DNA from: Drosophila persimilis
Taxonomy: Eukaryota > Arthropoda > Insecta > Diptera > Drosophilidae
Assembly (NCBI RefSeq): GCF_003286085.1
Contig: NW_020825288.1
Coordinates: forward strand, 8,990,001 to 9,054,000
Direction: 5' to 3'
Length of the DNA: 64,000 nucleotides
In this document: positions 52,627-64,000 of the stretch, in pieces
Layout of the letters: each line of letters starts with the position of its first letter
How positions within the stretch are numbered: position 1 is the first letter of the stretch
Made by a program: the position numbers and the translations under genes
Notes under the pieces: model-generated
What the model was told of the DNA's origin: nothing
Databases searched by the model: none
Seen by the model: only the letters and a program-made list of their open reading frames with translations

Positions 52627-55600
52627 CTAGACCATCACAGTGGTTAGGACATCGACGCCATCGTCGCAGGCTGGCGGCGGCAGCGACTTGCAGTTGATCG
52701 ATCGCTTGCCAAAGTCCTTGCGCGGACTGTCCAGCGACCCCACCGTATTCTTCTTCATGTCCAGGTTCTGTGTCTTGTGCAGTAGTATCTGGGAGCCGCG
52801 CTTGTGCGCCTGCTTCAGACCCGTGCTGGAGTCCAGTTCTCGCTCGAAATCGCAGGGCGGAAACAGCGGCTGGGAGCGATGCAGAGCCGAACTGCTGGCC
52901 GCCGTGGCTGCCAGCTCTGGTGCGGGATTGAGGCTCAGTTCCATGCCCGTGGTGGACCTCAGGGAGCTGGTGCTGCCCTTGATGGGATTCGTATATCGGC
53001 GCAGGTTCTCCTCGTTCTGCAGATTGTTGGACTTCTCCTCCTCGTGGCGCAGGGCATCCAGGGACGGGGTCAGGTTCATGCCCGAACTGCTGCGATAGGC
53101 CAGGCGCTGCTTCCAGTAGAGGCTAATGAATATGGAGAATCCCACGAGGACAATGAAGACGCCACACAGCACGCCAATGAGCAGGCTGTGGCCCGATCCA
53201 TCGGCCACTCGAGCCGTCTCCAGTTTGACCTCCAGAATGGAGGTGAGAGCCGCCAGCTTGGCGTGCTGCAGCTCGAGCTCCTTGCGCCGCTGGATGCCAT
53301 TCAACTGTCGCGAGCTGAGCAGCTCCCCCAACAGGGCCACGGCCACCGGCAGCTGTGGATCATTCAGTTTGCTGGAGGACTGCAATGAATCGAAAGTTAT
53401 AGTACTCCTAGAAATAATGGTACTGTGTCTACCACTTACCACTGTCAGTTCGACGGTGTCATTGGAGCCGCTCTTGAGATCGCACAGCACCATGAGCAGG
53501 CCTGGCTCCTGGCTGGGGGCGCTGGGGGGCTGCTTGACCAGCTGCGCTGCCAGCAGCACACGCACCAGCGAGCACAGGCCCTCCACCGAGGCGCCCCTGC
53601 CCACCCGCTCGAGGTCGAGGAGGATGGTGAGTCGTGCACAGTTCTCGTTGACCAGCGCCTGGTTGGGCCAGCAGCTGGCCTTCGCCGGCAGACTGGGGGG
53701 AGCGACACGCCTCGATGGCTCCAGGGCCCGGCAATCGCCGCGCACGTTGCAAGGTGGCGATAGGCAGGTCTCGCTCAAAGCCGGCACACACACCTCGTGC
53801 TGCTTGCAGACACCCGACAGATTCGACGACTTCGAGAGGGGATCCAGCTTGTAGCAGTTGGGCAGCCCGCACCAGAGATTGGTGCAGCGCGAGGTTCCAT
53901 TCTCGCAGACGCAGGCATTGCAGTGCTCATCGTCATCGCTGCGACCGGACAGAGCAGTGTCCAGCCAGTTCTGGCTCTGATTGAGAGCCGCATAGGGGGA
54001 GATGGTGTTGCTGGCATTCAAACAGGCAGACTTTGGATCGGATAGCACTATGGAAAAATAAACCGAGATTACAGAAATCATTCTGCCAGCATAGGTCCAA
54101 GATCTCTCTCTTACATATCTCACAGCGCAGTCCATGGCGACCTGGTGGACAGATGCAGCTGTAGCCGCCAATCCCGTCGATGCAGGTGGCCCCACCCTGG
54201 CAGGGCTGTGGCGAGCACTCGTTCACGTTGATGCGGCAGTCGGGCCCGGAGAAGCCCTGGGCGCACAGGCAGCGAAACCAGCCCGCTCCGGACTCGCAGG
54301 TTCCGCCGTTGTGGCACGGCTGGCCGCGGCACTGATCGATGGACTCGGCGCAGAACAGGCCCGTCCAGCCGGGGGCACAGCGGCAGTGCGGCTGCAAGGC
54401 CTTGTCCGGCGCCCCAGGCATGCAGGTTCCTCCGTTTTGGCACTGCCCGGCATAGCACCCGGTGGCCCGCTCCGAGCAGCGCTTGCCTGCAGGGGGAAAC
54501 GAAACCAAACGAAACGAAACGAAAGACTTAGGCAACGAACTGTGGGATTTTTGTGTTCGCGTTGGAAAGGAGGAGAGAGGATTGCCATGACCCAGCCAAG
54601 CCATGGCTTGAACTAATTGAAAAAGTAAAAGTGTGCTGACATAGATCGATGTGGAGTCATATCTCCTGTGTCTCTATCTGTATCTGTATCTGTATCTGTA
54701 TCTAAATTGTAGCCGAATCTATTTTCAATTTCTATATCTGAATCTCTGTATCTGTGACAAAAAAGCGAAACGCGTGAAATATGCAAATCGCAAATTAAAA
54801 ACAAACATAAATCATTGCCGAGGCTTGGCTTTGCCTTTGCCTTTGGCTTTTGGCTACATTTTACCCCCCATAGGTGCTGGTCTGGTCTGGTCTGGTCTGG
54901 TCTGGTCTGGGGCTCTGCCACATGTGGCAAATACTACAATCGCAAGCGACTGCGACTGCGACTAACGCGCTCTCGTACTCGTACTCGTACTCGTACTGGT
55001 ACTTTTTCCAGCTCTAAACCGAAGCTCAGCTCAGCCGCGCATTCGCTTCAATTTGAAGCCGTAATGACTGCCAACTTTCAATGTTCAAATAAATGCGACC
55101 GACTCGATCAGCGGCCGTGTGTGAGTGAGCTCTTAACGTGGCCGACTCTCTCGTCTCTCGCGCCCATTTAGAGCCCCCCAAGCGTTGATAATGCGCCTGC
55201 CAGCCAGCCAGCCAGTCAGCCAGTCGGCTTATAGCAGGTTTTAATGCTCTAACTAAAAAGAGTACGTTCCAACAGTCGAAAGGCAGGCAATCGACAGCTA
55301 ATGTTCGAGGCCATTCAAGAGCATCCACACTTCAACTTTCAGAACGACTCTCACTGGCTTCTGGCAGGACTACTTTCGATAATCTGCACCTCTGATTTTG
55401 TTCACACAATTTCAACTTTTGCCCCCCCAAGGGTATGCGACTCTTCGGCATGGGAAGCAAGGAAGGAAGGAAGACCTAACACATCAGATCACATCCCATT
55501 CCAGGCAGCGGCCTGCACTTGTTGCAACGCTTTGACGTTCACTTTGGCGGCCGCTTAAAGCGCACCCCCTCGTCTTGAGACGAAGACGCAGCTCAACTCA

Positions 55601-58600
55601 ACTCAACTTCACTCCACTCGACGCGACTCGACGCGACTCGACTCACCTGTCCAACCCGACATGCACTCGCATGTAAAGTCGCCGTCACCGTCAAGGCAAA
55701 TTCCGCCATTTCGACAAGGATTCGGCGAGCATTCGTTGAGATCTGCAGAAAGTTAATGAGTTTGCTGTTTGTGCCGTTTCGCCGTCTCTCCCGCCGCCGG
55801 GTAGATTACTCACTGTGCTCGCAGAAGGTGCCGGTGTGGCCCACATGACATTTGCAGAAGGTGCCCACGTCGCTCATCTCGCAGCTGCCATGACCGCTGC
55901 AGGGCAGCCCGCTCGGTGTCGTCATGGTCGTTGTCGTGGTCGTTGTCCCCGCTGCTGCTGCTGTCCCTGTCGCTATGCTGCTGACATTGGCAAAGCAGCC
56001 CTCTGTTGAGAAGACATGATTAGGCTTATTATTGTAGAGCTGCGGCTAGGATCAGGGAATTTCTCGGCAAAAAGCGCGCCCAAGACAGGATTGATGGGCT
56101 TAATGACGTCTTCATGGGGACGAGAATCGGTTCCCATGCCCAAGAGGAAGACCTCCTCTAGGTCTATGCTGTACTCACCGTTGCAGGGCGGCTGCGAGCA
56201 GAGTGGACGCAACTGCTCGCAGTGCTTGCCAGCGCGATCCGGCGGACAGTGGCAGTAGTAGCTGCCGGGCGTGTTCAGGCATCGTCCTTGGAGGCAGGGC
56301 GACGGCGTGCAGTGGTCCTTGGCCTCCTCGCAGAGCGAGCCCGAGTATCCCAGCGGACAGATGCAGTTGAATTTTCCAATCATGTCCACGCACTCGCCGC
56401 CGTTGCGGCACGGCGAGGTGGCACACTCGTCGATGTCCGTCTCACAGTCGCGTCCCGTGTAGCCGGGGCCGCAGGCGCACCGGTAGTCGTTCACCAGATC
56501 AATGCAGCTGGCACCGTTCTTGCACTGGCCCACGCAATCGTCAAGGTTCTCGGCACACGTGGCACCGCCCCAGCCCTCCAGGCACTGGCACGAAAAGGAG
56601 CCGGGCTCGTTGATGCATTCGCGGGCATTGATGCAGGGCCCAATCGTGGAGGCTGCATTCGAGGCGGCCACCGCACTGGTCAGCGCCGCCAGCAGAGCAG
56701 CCGAGCTGCTCAGATTGCTCCCAATGGCGGCGCTGGCCATGGTGGTGGTCAGCAGTGTGTTGGCCGAGACGGCCTGGGCCGCATGGGGAACCTCGCATTC
56801 GTTCACGTCCACCTGGCAGACATCGCCGCGCCACTCGGGCGGGCATTCGCAGCGAAAGCCACCGATTAGATCGACGCAAGTGCCACCATGCTCGCAGGGA
56901 CCTCCGGCGCATTCGTCGATATCTGGGAACAGAGAAAAAAGAGAGGCAAACAGAGAGATTGGTTAAGTGCCATCCCCAGCTGAAGTGCAAATGTGTTGAT
57001 TTTGTTGTTGAAGATGCTGCGGTGCCCACCATCGAGCAGGTGGTTCAGATCGGAGCCAGAGGCCCGACTTAAGCCCAAGCTCCAGACCGAGTCATTGAAC
57101 TGACGTGCGGATTGGTAAGAGTGTATATATGGCCTATAAGTATTGGTAGCCAGCGTCTGCGTGCCTGGCTTATCGGTTCCCTGAAATCGTTGGCTGGACG
57201 CTTCCTTCTTCTCATGCTTGGCTCAGCTGCTGCGGCTGCTGCACGCAACTCATTTGTTTGTTTTGTGGTAGGACTGATAAGAAGCGCCCCCAAAAAAGTT
57301 CTGACCCTTGGCATGCCATTAGCAAGGAATTCCCCATCTCGTTGGGAATTTAAGGTAAACTTTAAACTTTAATTAGTGCTTAAGAAATATAAAATTTAAT
57401 TAGGCCAGTGCAAGGCGAAAGGCCACAAAAGGTGGGGTACATTCCTGCACTTCCCACGGAAAGGACTTCAATCAATTGTATGTGCCACAAATTACACGCT
57501 CGCCGACGATCATCTCCTACTACCAATAACAATTGAAAGGGCCTTAAATTACTTTGCAATCTTTCGCTTTTGGGAACGGCAACTCAATTAGCTTACAGCC
57601 TTATTGCATTGCATTGGCTGGCAAATAGTTTCTGGTGAATGTTTCCGTCGTGCTCCAATTGGAATGCAAAACCGAATCGAACCAAATTTGCAGGCCACCG
57701 TGCCACAACAGCAATCTTAATAAAAGAAACGGCAACAACAATACGAGTACTGACCGCCTGTGCGTGCTACGTTTCATTTCATTTCATTTCATTTCGCTAC
57801 AGTCAAATGCGTGTGTGCTCAATTGCATGATCGAGCGGCAACAGCAGCAGCAGCAGCCGTGGCAGCAGCAACTAGCTTTGGCAACCTCTTGGCCAGCAAG
57901 AGGAGCACCAGCTGGAGCTGTTTGCTGTGGCTGTTGCTGTGGCTAATCGCGTGCTGCAGAATAAAATTAAATCAAAACTCACTTATTTCGCATGTCGGTC
58001 CCGTCCAGCCGGCCGCACAGCCGCAAGTAAACTCCGCGGCCAGAGGCGTCAGTGGCAGGCCTGGGGAGGAGCCCAGGGCACCGCCGTTGCTGCTGCCATT
58101 CTGCGACTCCTGGCGCAGATTGGCCAGGCTCCGTATTGAATTGCGACGGCTTATCGGCTTGCCCATGGAAGTGCTCATGCCACGCATGATGCGATACACT
58201 GGCGGTCGCGTTGCATTCATCGGCTGCTAGTATTCGTAGAGAGAGAGCGAGGATAGACAGGCGGCGGGATATTAAATTATTTTATGGCACTGCGAAAATG
58301 TCTATAAATTGAGGGCTTACCTTGAGCGTACATGTGCCGCCATTGCGGCAGGGCTGTGTGGCACACGGATGCTCCACAATCTCGCACTGCTCGCCCGAGA
58401 GGCCCTCGGCACATGTGCAGCGATACTGATCCGGTGCTGTGTTCTCGCAGGTGCCGCCATGATTGCAGGGTTCATGGGTGCCGCAGTAATTTAAATCTGT
58501 CGAGAGCAGAGCGAAAACTATGAAATATGTTCGGCCACGCTGTCCGGCCACAGCCCCGATATTATCGATGATGCTGATGCCTCCCATTCCCAGCCAGCTT

Positions 58601-61390
58601 CGGCCAGCATCGGCCAGATGTGCCTGGTAATTGCTTGGAGAGAGGTCACTTACCTTGATCGCACAGTATGCCACCCCAATTGGTGTCGCAGACGCACTTC
58701 CAGGCGCTGCCATTGCAGGAGCCATGCTTGCAGCCGGGATAGACCATGCACTCGTTGCACAACGGGCCCCGCCAGCCGGGTCGGCATCTGTGATCAGCGT
58801 CCAAGGAGGAGCCACAAAAAGGAAAAGAAGATGTGGAAAACGTTGATGATGAGTTGGGGCTGGGGTTGGGCACTAATTGAGCGTAGAGAACCCTAATGGG
58901 TTGGCCTAATTGGAAGGGAAGCAGGGGATTGGTCTTCTGGGGGGGTTATCCATAAAGGTTCAATCCGTATCTTGGGAAAACATTCGCCCCATCATTCATT
59001 TTTCGCAGACATTTCAATTTGGCCTGGGAACGCATTTGGCCAAAACCACCACCGAATTGGGTCACTTTGATCTTTGGCCTTGATGCATCAAATGCTAAAG
59101 TGGCCGACTAGTGGCTGCTGCCACTTCTACAATTGCTGTTCCTGGTGCGGCTCCTTCTGCTCCTAAGATTTTATCGCCGCAACACGCCAAAGTGCAGAGG
59201 GATCAAAGTTAAATTGCCCGGCCATCCAGTTATCGCCGCCAGCCGCCAACCAAGGTGCTAACTCTACAAGCTCCGGGCATGACGTTGCCGGCGATAGGAC
59301 AGTCGCCAGGCATGGGCCTCAGACTCCCAGTCTCCCGGCCTCCCAGTCTCCCGGCCCAACCGACAGTCGACAGTCGACAGTCGACATCGTTGTTCGATGT
59401 CCATAATTTATGATTTCATTAAAACAGCAGCCTGTTGTTATCTGTAAACGAATCTATTGCAAGCTCTGTCTGTGGCCGCTCCGCTTCGACCTGGCTCGCA
59501 AATGGGCCAGCAACGTGCAAACAGCAAAGTAATTTTTCTTCTGGCTTATAATTGTTCCGCCAGAGAGCGGAAATCTCTGCGAGCAGATGCCTTGGACAGG
59601 CTCTTTTCTTTGATGGTTTCTAGGCCACACTAATTATTGCTATTTAGAATCGGCACAGACACAGACACAGCCGCAGTTTGAGCCAGGACCAATGCCAGGG
59701 CCAGGGGAGCGCATCATGATGCCAGCCAAGAAATGCAATCATGGCCGCTGGCTCACGTATTCTGTGTTACGCTGGAACATTAACAACGGCAACAACAGCA
59801 CTCCTGCTGCAGGAACAACCGAGGCACAAACGTTTTTTCGTGCCACAGCCGCCTGTGGATGTGGCTGCGGCTGTGGCTGTGGCTGCGGCTGTGGCTGTGG
59901 CTCTATGTTGCAGCCGTCTGTGCATGACCATTCCATGGGGCGGGCAGAAGGAGACGATCAGCATTGGCCATCGTGCGGGCGTTTGATTAGACTGAACTTG
60001 AGCACTGCTCCCCAGAGCTGGGACTCTGGCTCTTGATTGCAGATTATATAGTTGGTTACAACTTTATAGCACTAACACTAGCCGCAAGGCTATTCGGGTT
60101 ATCTCCCGATGGGCAGTTCCCGGGTGAGAACAATTTATTAAGGAATTGGATTCGGAATGGGAATAGGAATAGGAATGCGGAATCCGCTTCAACTGGCGAT
60201 TGATTAGGAGCCCGATTAGATCCAGGTACTGTACTGTGGTCTCCCATTCGATCTGGCTGGTAGATCATTTGCATCCGTTCATCTCATGTGAGAGAAACTC
60301 TGCCAGCTATTTCACACATCCGTTGATGGCTCACAAAAACAAAAAAAAACAAGTGGCCCCCCTCCTGGAGCTATAGAACCCATTTCTCTGGCTGCCACTC
60401 TGATCACATAAAAAGAAAACCACTCTGCTCTCTTGGGGCTGGCCATTATAACAGTGTGTCGATCCCCGATCCGTCCCGGCCCCATCTGCGGTGCCTGGGC
60501 CATTAAGCGACCCCAAAGTTGTTGGCCAGATGCAAAAAGTGTCATAATCACATCGTTAAATGGGGGTTCAAGTGGAGAGTGGAGAGTGGAGAGGGGAGAG
60601 TGGAGAGCGGAGAGCGGAGTGTGTGGCATAATTACAATGTAGAAAACTTGACCACTTACTCGCATTCGCCGGGTCGATCACACTTGCCATGGACGGGATC
60701 ACAGCCGGTCTTGCAGATGGCCTCCTCACAGTTGACGCCCTGCCAGCCATTGAGGCAGAGCTTCTGACCCTCTGAGCCGCAGGCATAGTGACCGAACTGA
60801 TCGTCGCGCGGACGACAGAAGGTCGTGCAGGTCGTGTTGTAGTAGGTAACGGCGCATTGCACCCGGACGCGGTAGGTGATCCGAGCATTGCGGCCGATGT
60901 GGTCCAGTGTCTTCCACTCCGGCGACGGCAGTATCACGCCCGAGTATGATGTTTCTTCAATTAACCTCTCCGCATCTGCATTTTTTGTGTGTGTGTTTTT
61001 TTTTTTGTTCGGATGGTATAGGATGGCATAGGATTGGATTGGATGCATGACAATTGGTTGTTGTCGTCGTCGTCGTCGTCGTCGGATTCGGATTGGGATT
61101 CGGAGTTGTCGTCGTTGTTGGTGGCATCAACGTTGGCGTTCCAAAGCGGAGGAGTTGGCCATAGAGTGGAGAATGGAATACAGAGAATTTAGTTAGTTGT
61201 TGGCACCATTTTCAGTCTGCGGCTAACTGGCGTCGTCGTTGGCTCCTCCATTTGGCTAATTAAGCCAAATGCCCACCGGGTACCAGGCCTGCCTCGTCGA
61301 CAAGCGCACAAGCCCACAATTGCCACCGCACTTACCTGGATAGGATGTGTTGTACATATCCAACGCCTGCAGTATCAGCGTAAACGACTT
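52627..61390 (-). CDS. Ser: Serrate, Notch ligand (5' end outside window)
   Basis: The window holds 1227 C-terminal residues. Exons in order are 61390-61336, 60975-60660, 58787-58654, 58496-58321, 58223-57983, 56922-56179, 56002-55814, 55742-55647, 54486-54115, 54047-53440 and 53379-52627; all phases agree. The domains run as follows: end of the N-terminal MNNL region, DSL domain ([17 protein letters not shown]), and 14 EGF repeats. Serrate-type insertions interrupt EGF4 (exon 58223-57983), EGF6 (Ala/Ser/Leu-rich) and EGF10 (Thr-rich). A VWC-like cysteine region ([13 protein letters not shown]) follows, then one TM helix ([20 protein letters not shown]). The roughly 150-residue cytoplasmic tail carries NNLQNEENL and ends TTVMV. 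As a membrane ligand it trans-activates and cis-inhibits Notch, for example at the wing margin. Signal peptide and first part of MNNL lie beyond 64000. Confidence 0.97.
54487..55646 (-). other. Ser: Serrate intron (EGF11/EGF12), rich in short tandem repeats
   Basis: The 1.16-kb intron contains four different simple repeats within about 325 bp: TATCTG at 54675-54703, TCTGG x6 at 54881-54910, GCGACT x3 at 54946-54963, and GTACTC at 54975-54997. CAGCCAGC and ACTCGACGCG repeats follow near 55200 and 55600-55640. No coding content was seen. Confidence 0.7.
56923..57982 (-). other. Ser: Serrate intron (EGF4/EGF5)
   Basis: The 1.06-kb intron has no recognised gene. It contains a TTTCA run at 57773-57796 and a CAG tract at 57838-57860. 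Confidence 0.7.
58788..60659 (-). other. Ser: Serrate intron (EGF1/EGF2)
   Basis: The 1.87-kb intron contains CTCCCGGCC and CAGTCGA repeats at 59325-59385 and a GGCTGT/GGCTGC hexamer array at about 59860-59903. An AGAGTGG-type minisatellite lies at 60572-60620. There is no recognisable gene. Confidence 0.7.
60976..61335 (-). other. Ser: Serrate intron (MNNL/DSL)
   Basis: The 360-nt intron contains a (GTC)n tract at 61060-61083. Nothing else was recognised. Confidence 0.7.
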
Positions 61391-64000
61391 CTGTAATTGA
61401 ACGGAGAGAAAAAGCAGAAAAAAATAACGAAATGAGTGGGGAAAATGCAACTTTAGTTTGGGGTTTTCAAGTTTGACTTTGCGTTGACGCTAATGGACAG
61501 TTTAATCTCAAGTCGCTTTCCGCCGACTGCCGCCCCAACCCCTTGCCCCATGCCCCATGCAAATGAAGACAGCGCCTCCTCAACCAGCAAACAAACAAAC
61601 AGACACAAACAAAGCGATCAGACAACGGACAAACAAACAGATACAAAAACGAAAAAAAGATCCAAGCAAAAAATACTTTAATTTCACGCAGGAGAGAAGA
61701 CAAAGCCAGCCACGGAGGAGCCCCCACCAAGACCAGTTCCAAGGCGGACTGGACTTTCTAAACAGCAAGATCGCCTGGCCGTGTCCATGTCGATGTCCAT
61801 GGCATTGCAATTGGCCAAAGCGAAAAAACAACGAAAAATTCCATTTTATTTTGATACCCTTAATGGGGGGGATATTAGGATTTTGAGCAGAGAAAGGTGG
61901 CATCGTTGAACCCATGAATTGCTGCGGGTACATGGGTATTACTGATCAACGTTGCTGCGTTTGCAGAGGTTTTTCCTGCCTCTTTAAAGAGCATATAGAT
62001 CGAAGATCGGTGTATAAAAGATCCTTCGAAGAACTGTCTGTTTCTAAAGAAAATTCTATCAAAAAGAATCGCTATAGGAATGATCTGTAGAACAGATCAT
62101 AGCTGCATTTGATCAAAGTTTTATCAACTGTTCTTTAAGAGTATCTAAGCTTCGACCCTGAATGGTGTCCTGCCTTTCCAGTTTAGATTTGTTTTGTTGT
62201 CGTAGTCGTAGAAGGTTGCTCCTCCTTTGCATGGGCCCTATAAAAATTTTGTTTGTTGTAATTGCTTAGACTTGGAGCAGCCGTTGAAGATTTCTCGCTG
62301 GGCAAAAAGCAATTAAACGACGACGTTGTCTGGGATGCCGCCGCTGGATGCCAGGAAATGCTCATTTAGCAGTGGGAGGCGGCCATGGAGAGACGGAGAC
62401 TGCAACTGGAGGAGGGCAGAGATCTGTTCCCATGTAATTGCCCTGGCGACGCGACACTAAATCAGTCCCAGGCAGACATTGGCTAATTGCAACAGCCAGA
62501 ACAACTTGACACAGTTTGCAGATCCATCCATCCATCCATCCATCCAGCCATCCATCCATCCGTCCGCATTTGATGACACTGCCCCACCGAGAGAGGGGAT
62601 CGTCTCAAATTTCAATTCAATTTCCCCACCGTCGGATACGTCGACATATCATTGCCATGCGAGTATTTTCTGTCATTTTGTGGGTCTGTTCCGGTGGCTC
62701 GAGCTAAAATCTAGCAGGCCAGCAGGAAGTTTCTCAATTGAAAATGGCGTTGAATTTGGTTTTGGATTTCATCAAAACGAGAGCCAAACACGAGCCAATA
62801 GACAGACAGATGCATGCACCGACGATTAATGGAGAGCAACAATAGTTAATATGGAAAATGGAACCCTTTCTTTTGCACAAAAATCAAGTAGCAATTATCG
62901 AGACAATCCTCAAGTTTCTCCGGATTGGCCACTGAACTGTTAACACAATGTCAAGAACCTTGTCTCAGGTCCAAAACGAAAGCACTTTTGAGTAGAGAAA
63001 CAAAAGCCTCGTATTCGTAGCATTTGTGGGGGCTGCAAAATGTATTGGAAGCGAAACTCAGTTTTATTTTGGGCAGTCATTCATTCATATTGATCTCTTG
63101 AGAGGGTAAAAAAGTGGAACAAGTCCCATCCCAAAAGAGGCACCACAAATTCCACTCGAGAATGCTCAATGGCTGCGCACGCGCACTCCAAAAAGCCTCG
63201 AAAAAGCCAGTTGGAAAATATTGTCAAGTGAAACTCATTTGTTGTGGATTTTTCTGTTCGGCCTCCACAGCAGCTCCAACGTTTCAATGGAGCGGGGAGA
63301 AGAGGAGCCGAGGAGCAGGCCCTACACAAGATCTCTGGTGTTTGACAGTTACATTGAAGGCTTGATGATGTTATGATGTATGTACCTCTGCCACTACAAG
63401 TATTGTATATAGTCGCTGCTCGAGGGAACCAACTTCAGCTTCAAGTATTTCCTAAGTCATGTTTATAAGTTTTAACATGCCATTCACTCAATCATCAGTC
63501 GAAAAAAAGAAGTCATTCAATAAAAAGTGGGACAATTGTTGGTCCCCATATCGGCAGCTCCGAAAAGAGAGACAGACTCTGTTTTCTTCAGGTGATTTTT
63601 TGAAGATTTTTCATGAGTTTGTGAAAGGCTTCTTGAGGGTGCCGTCGCCCTCTCCCCCCCCTGATCGTCTGACTGTCTGTCAGTCTGTCTGTAGGCCCCA
63701 GTCCCAGCCCCAGCCCCAGTACCGTAGTATGCAGAATTTGCCACCAGCCAGGGCAAACATTTGCCAGGTTTCGTTTCGGCACCCAGTCGAAGTCGGAGTC
63801 GGAGTCGATGGAGTCCATGGGTCCACCACATGTGTGGAGCATTTGAGCGCTCAGTGCAAAAGGAAAAGCAAAAGATTAAAGCGAAACCAAAGCGAAGCGT
63901 AACGTATCGCCATCGCCATCGGCCGAGCGACAAGCGCGACAAGGTAATGTTCCCACGAAACAGGTTGTCCGCACTTCAGGCCACGACTCGCGCGGCACAG
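61391..64000 (-). other. Ser: Serrate intron, open at the window edge
   Basis: No part of the Serrate N-terminal exon (signal peptide and start of MNNL) is recognisable, so this is at least 2.6 kb of intron. It holds a (CATC)n run at 62523-62560, a T/C-rich block near 63640-63700, and ATTAG/TAATT-type A+T-rich sequence. No nested gene was seen. Confidence 0.6.

Overview
The window is nuclear DNA from a Drosophila species. Genes are split by short GT-AG introns (mostly 41-65 nt), the intergenic DNA is A+T-rich, and the encoded proteins match fly-specific genes (Serrate, grass, spindle-D, malic enzyme, a pickpocket channel, LST2). The proteins are close to, but not identical with, the D. melanogaster versions I remember. 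An obscura-group species is plausible but inferred. The gene set and order fit the 97E-F part of D. melanogaster 3R (Muller element E), from memory.

Layout, left to right. 1-4796: two paralogous CFAP58-type coiled-coil (ciliary/flagellar) genes, tail to tail; the left one is cut by the window edge. 5610-27939 (minus): LST2, a FYVE-domain endosomal protein whose 12-codon first coding exon lies 18 kb upstream of the rest, so 9883-27903 is one very large intron. 28961-30107 (minus): a small Myb/SANT-like DNA-binding protein gene, divergent from Men-b (30942-35613, plus), an NADP-malic enzyme with a presequence-like N-terminus and a possibly alternative C-terminus. 37718-39154 and 40870-42234 (plus): two CLIP-domain serine proteases, grass and a CG5909-like gene. 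43657-45267 (plus): a DEG/ENaC (pickpocket) channel. 45358-45675 (minus): an 84-residue small subunit of serine palmitoyltransferase. 46086-47106 (plus): spn-D, a RAD51-like protein. About 4.8 kb of gene-free DNA follows, then Serrate (minus): 11 coding exons from 61390 down to 52627, with the N-terminal exon(s) beyond the right edge.

The genes do not form one pathway. Two proteases are extracellular and probably immune-related, Serrate is a Notch ligand, LST2 acts in endosomal receptor traffic, spn-D in meiotic recombination, the CFAP58 pair in sperm/cilium axonemes, and Men-b and the SPT small subunit in metabolism. The coding exons were assembled by hand from splice consensus and reading-phase agreement; every internal junction listed preserves frame, except at the uncertain 5' end of the channel gene.

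I saw no transposon with coding capacity, no tRNA or rRNA gene and no CRISPR array. I also saw no previously undescribed multi-gene system. The most useful observations are the resolved 18-kb LST2 intron, the easily missed SPT small-subunit gene, the 41-nt terminal Men-b intron, the 33-bp tandem repeat upstream of grass, and several motif clusters that may be regulatory.
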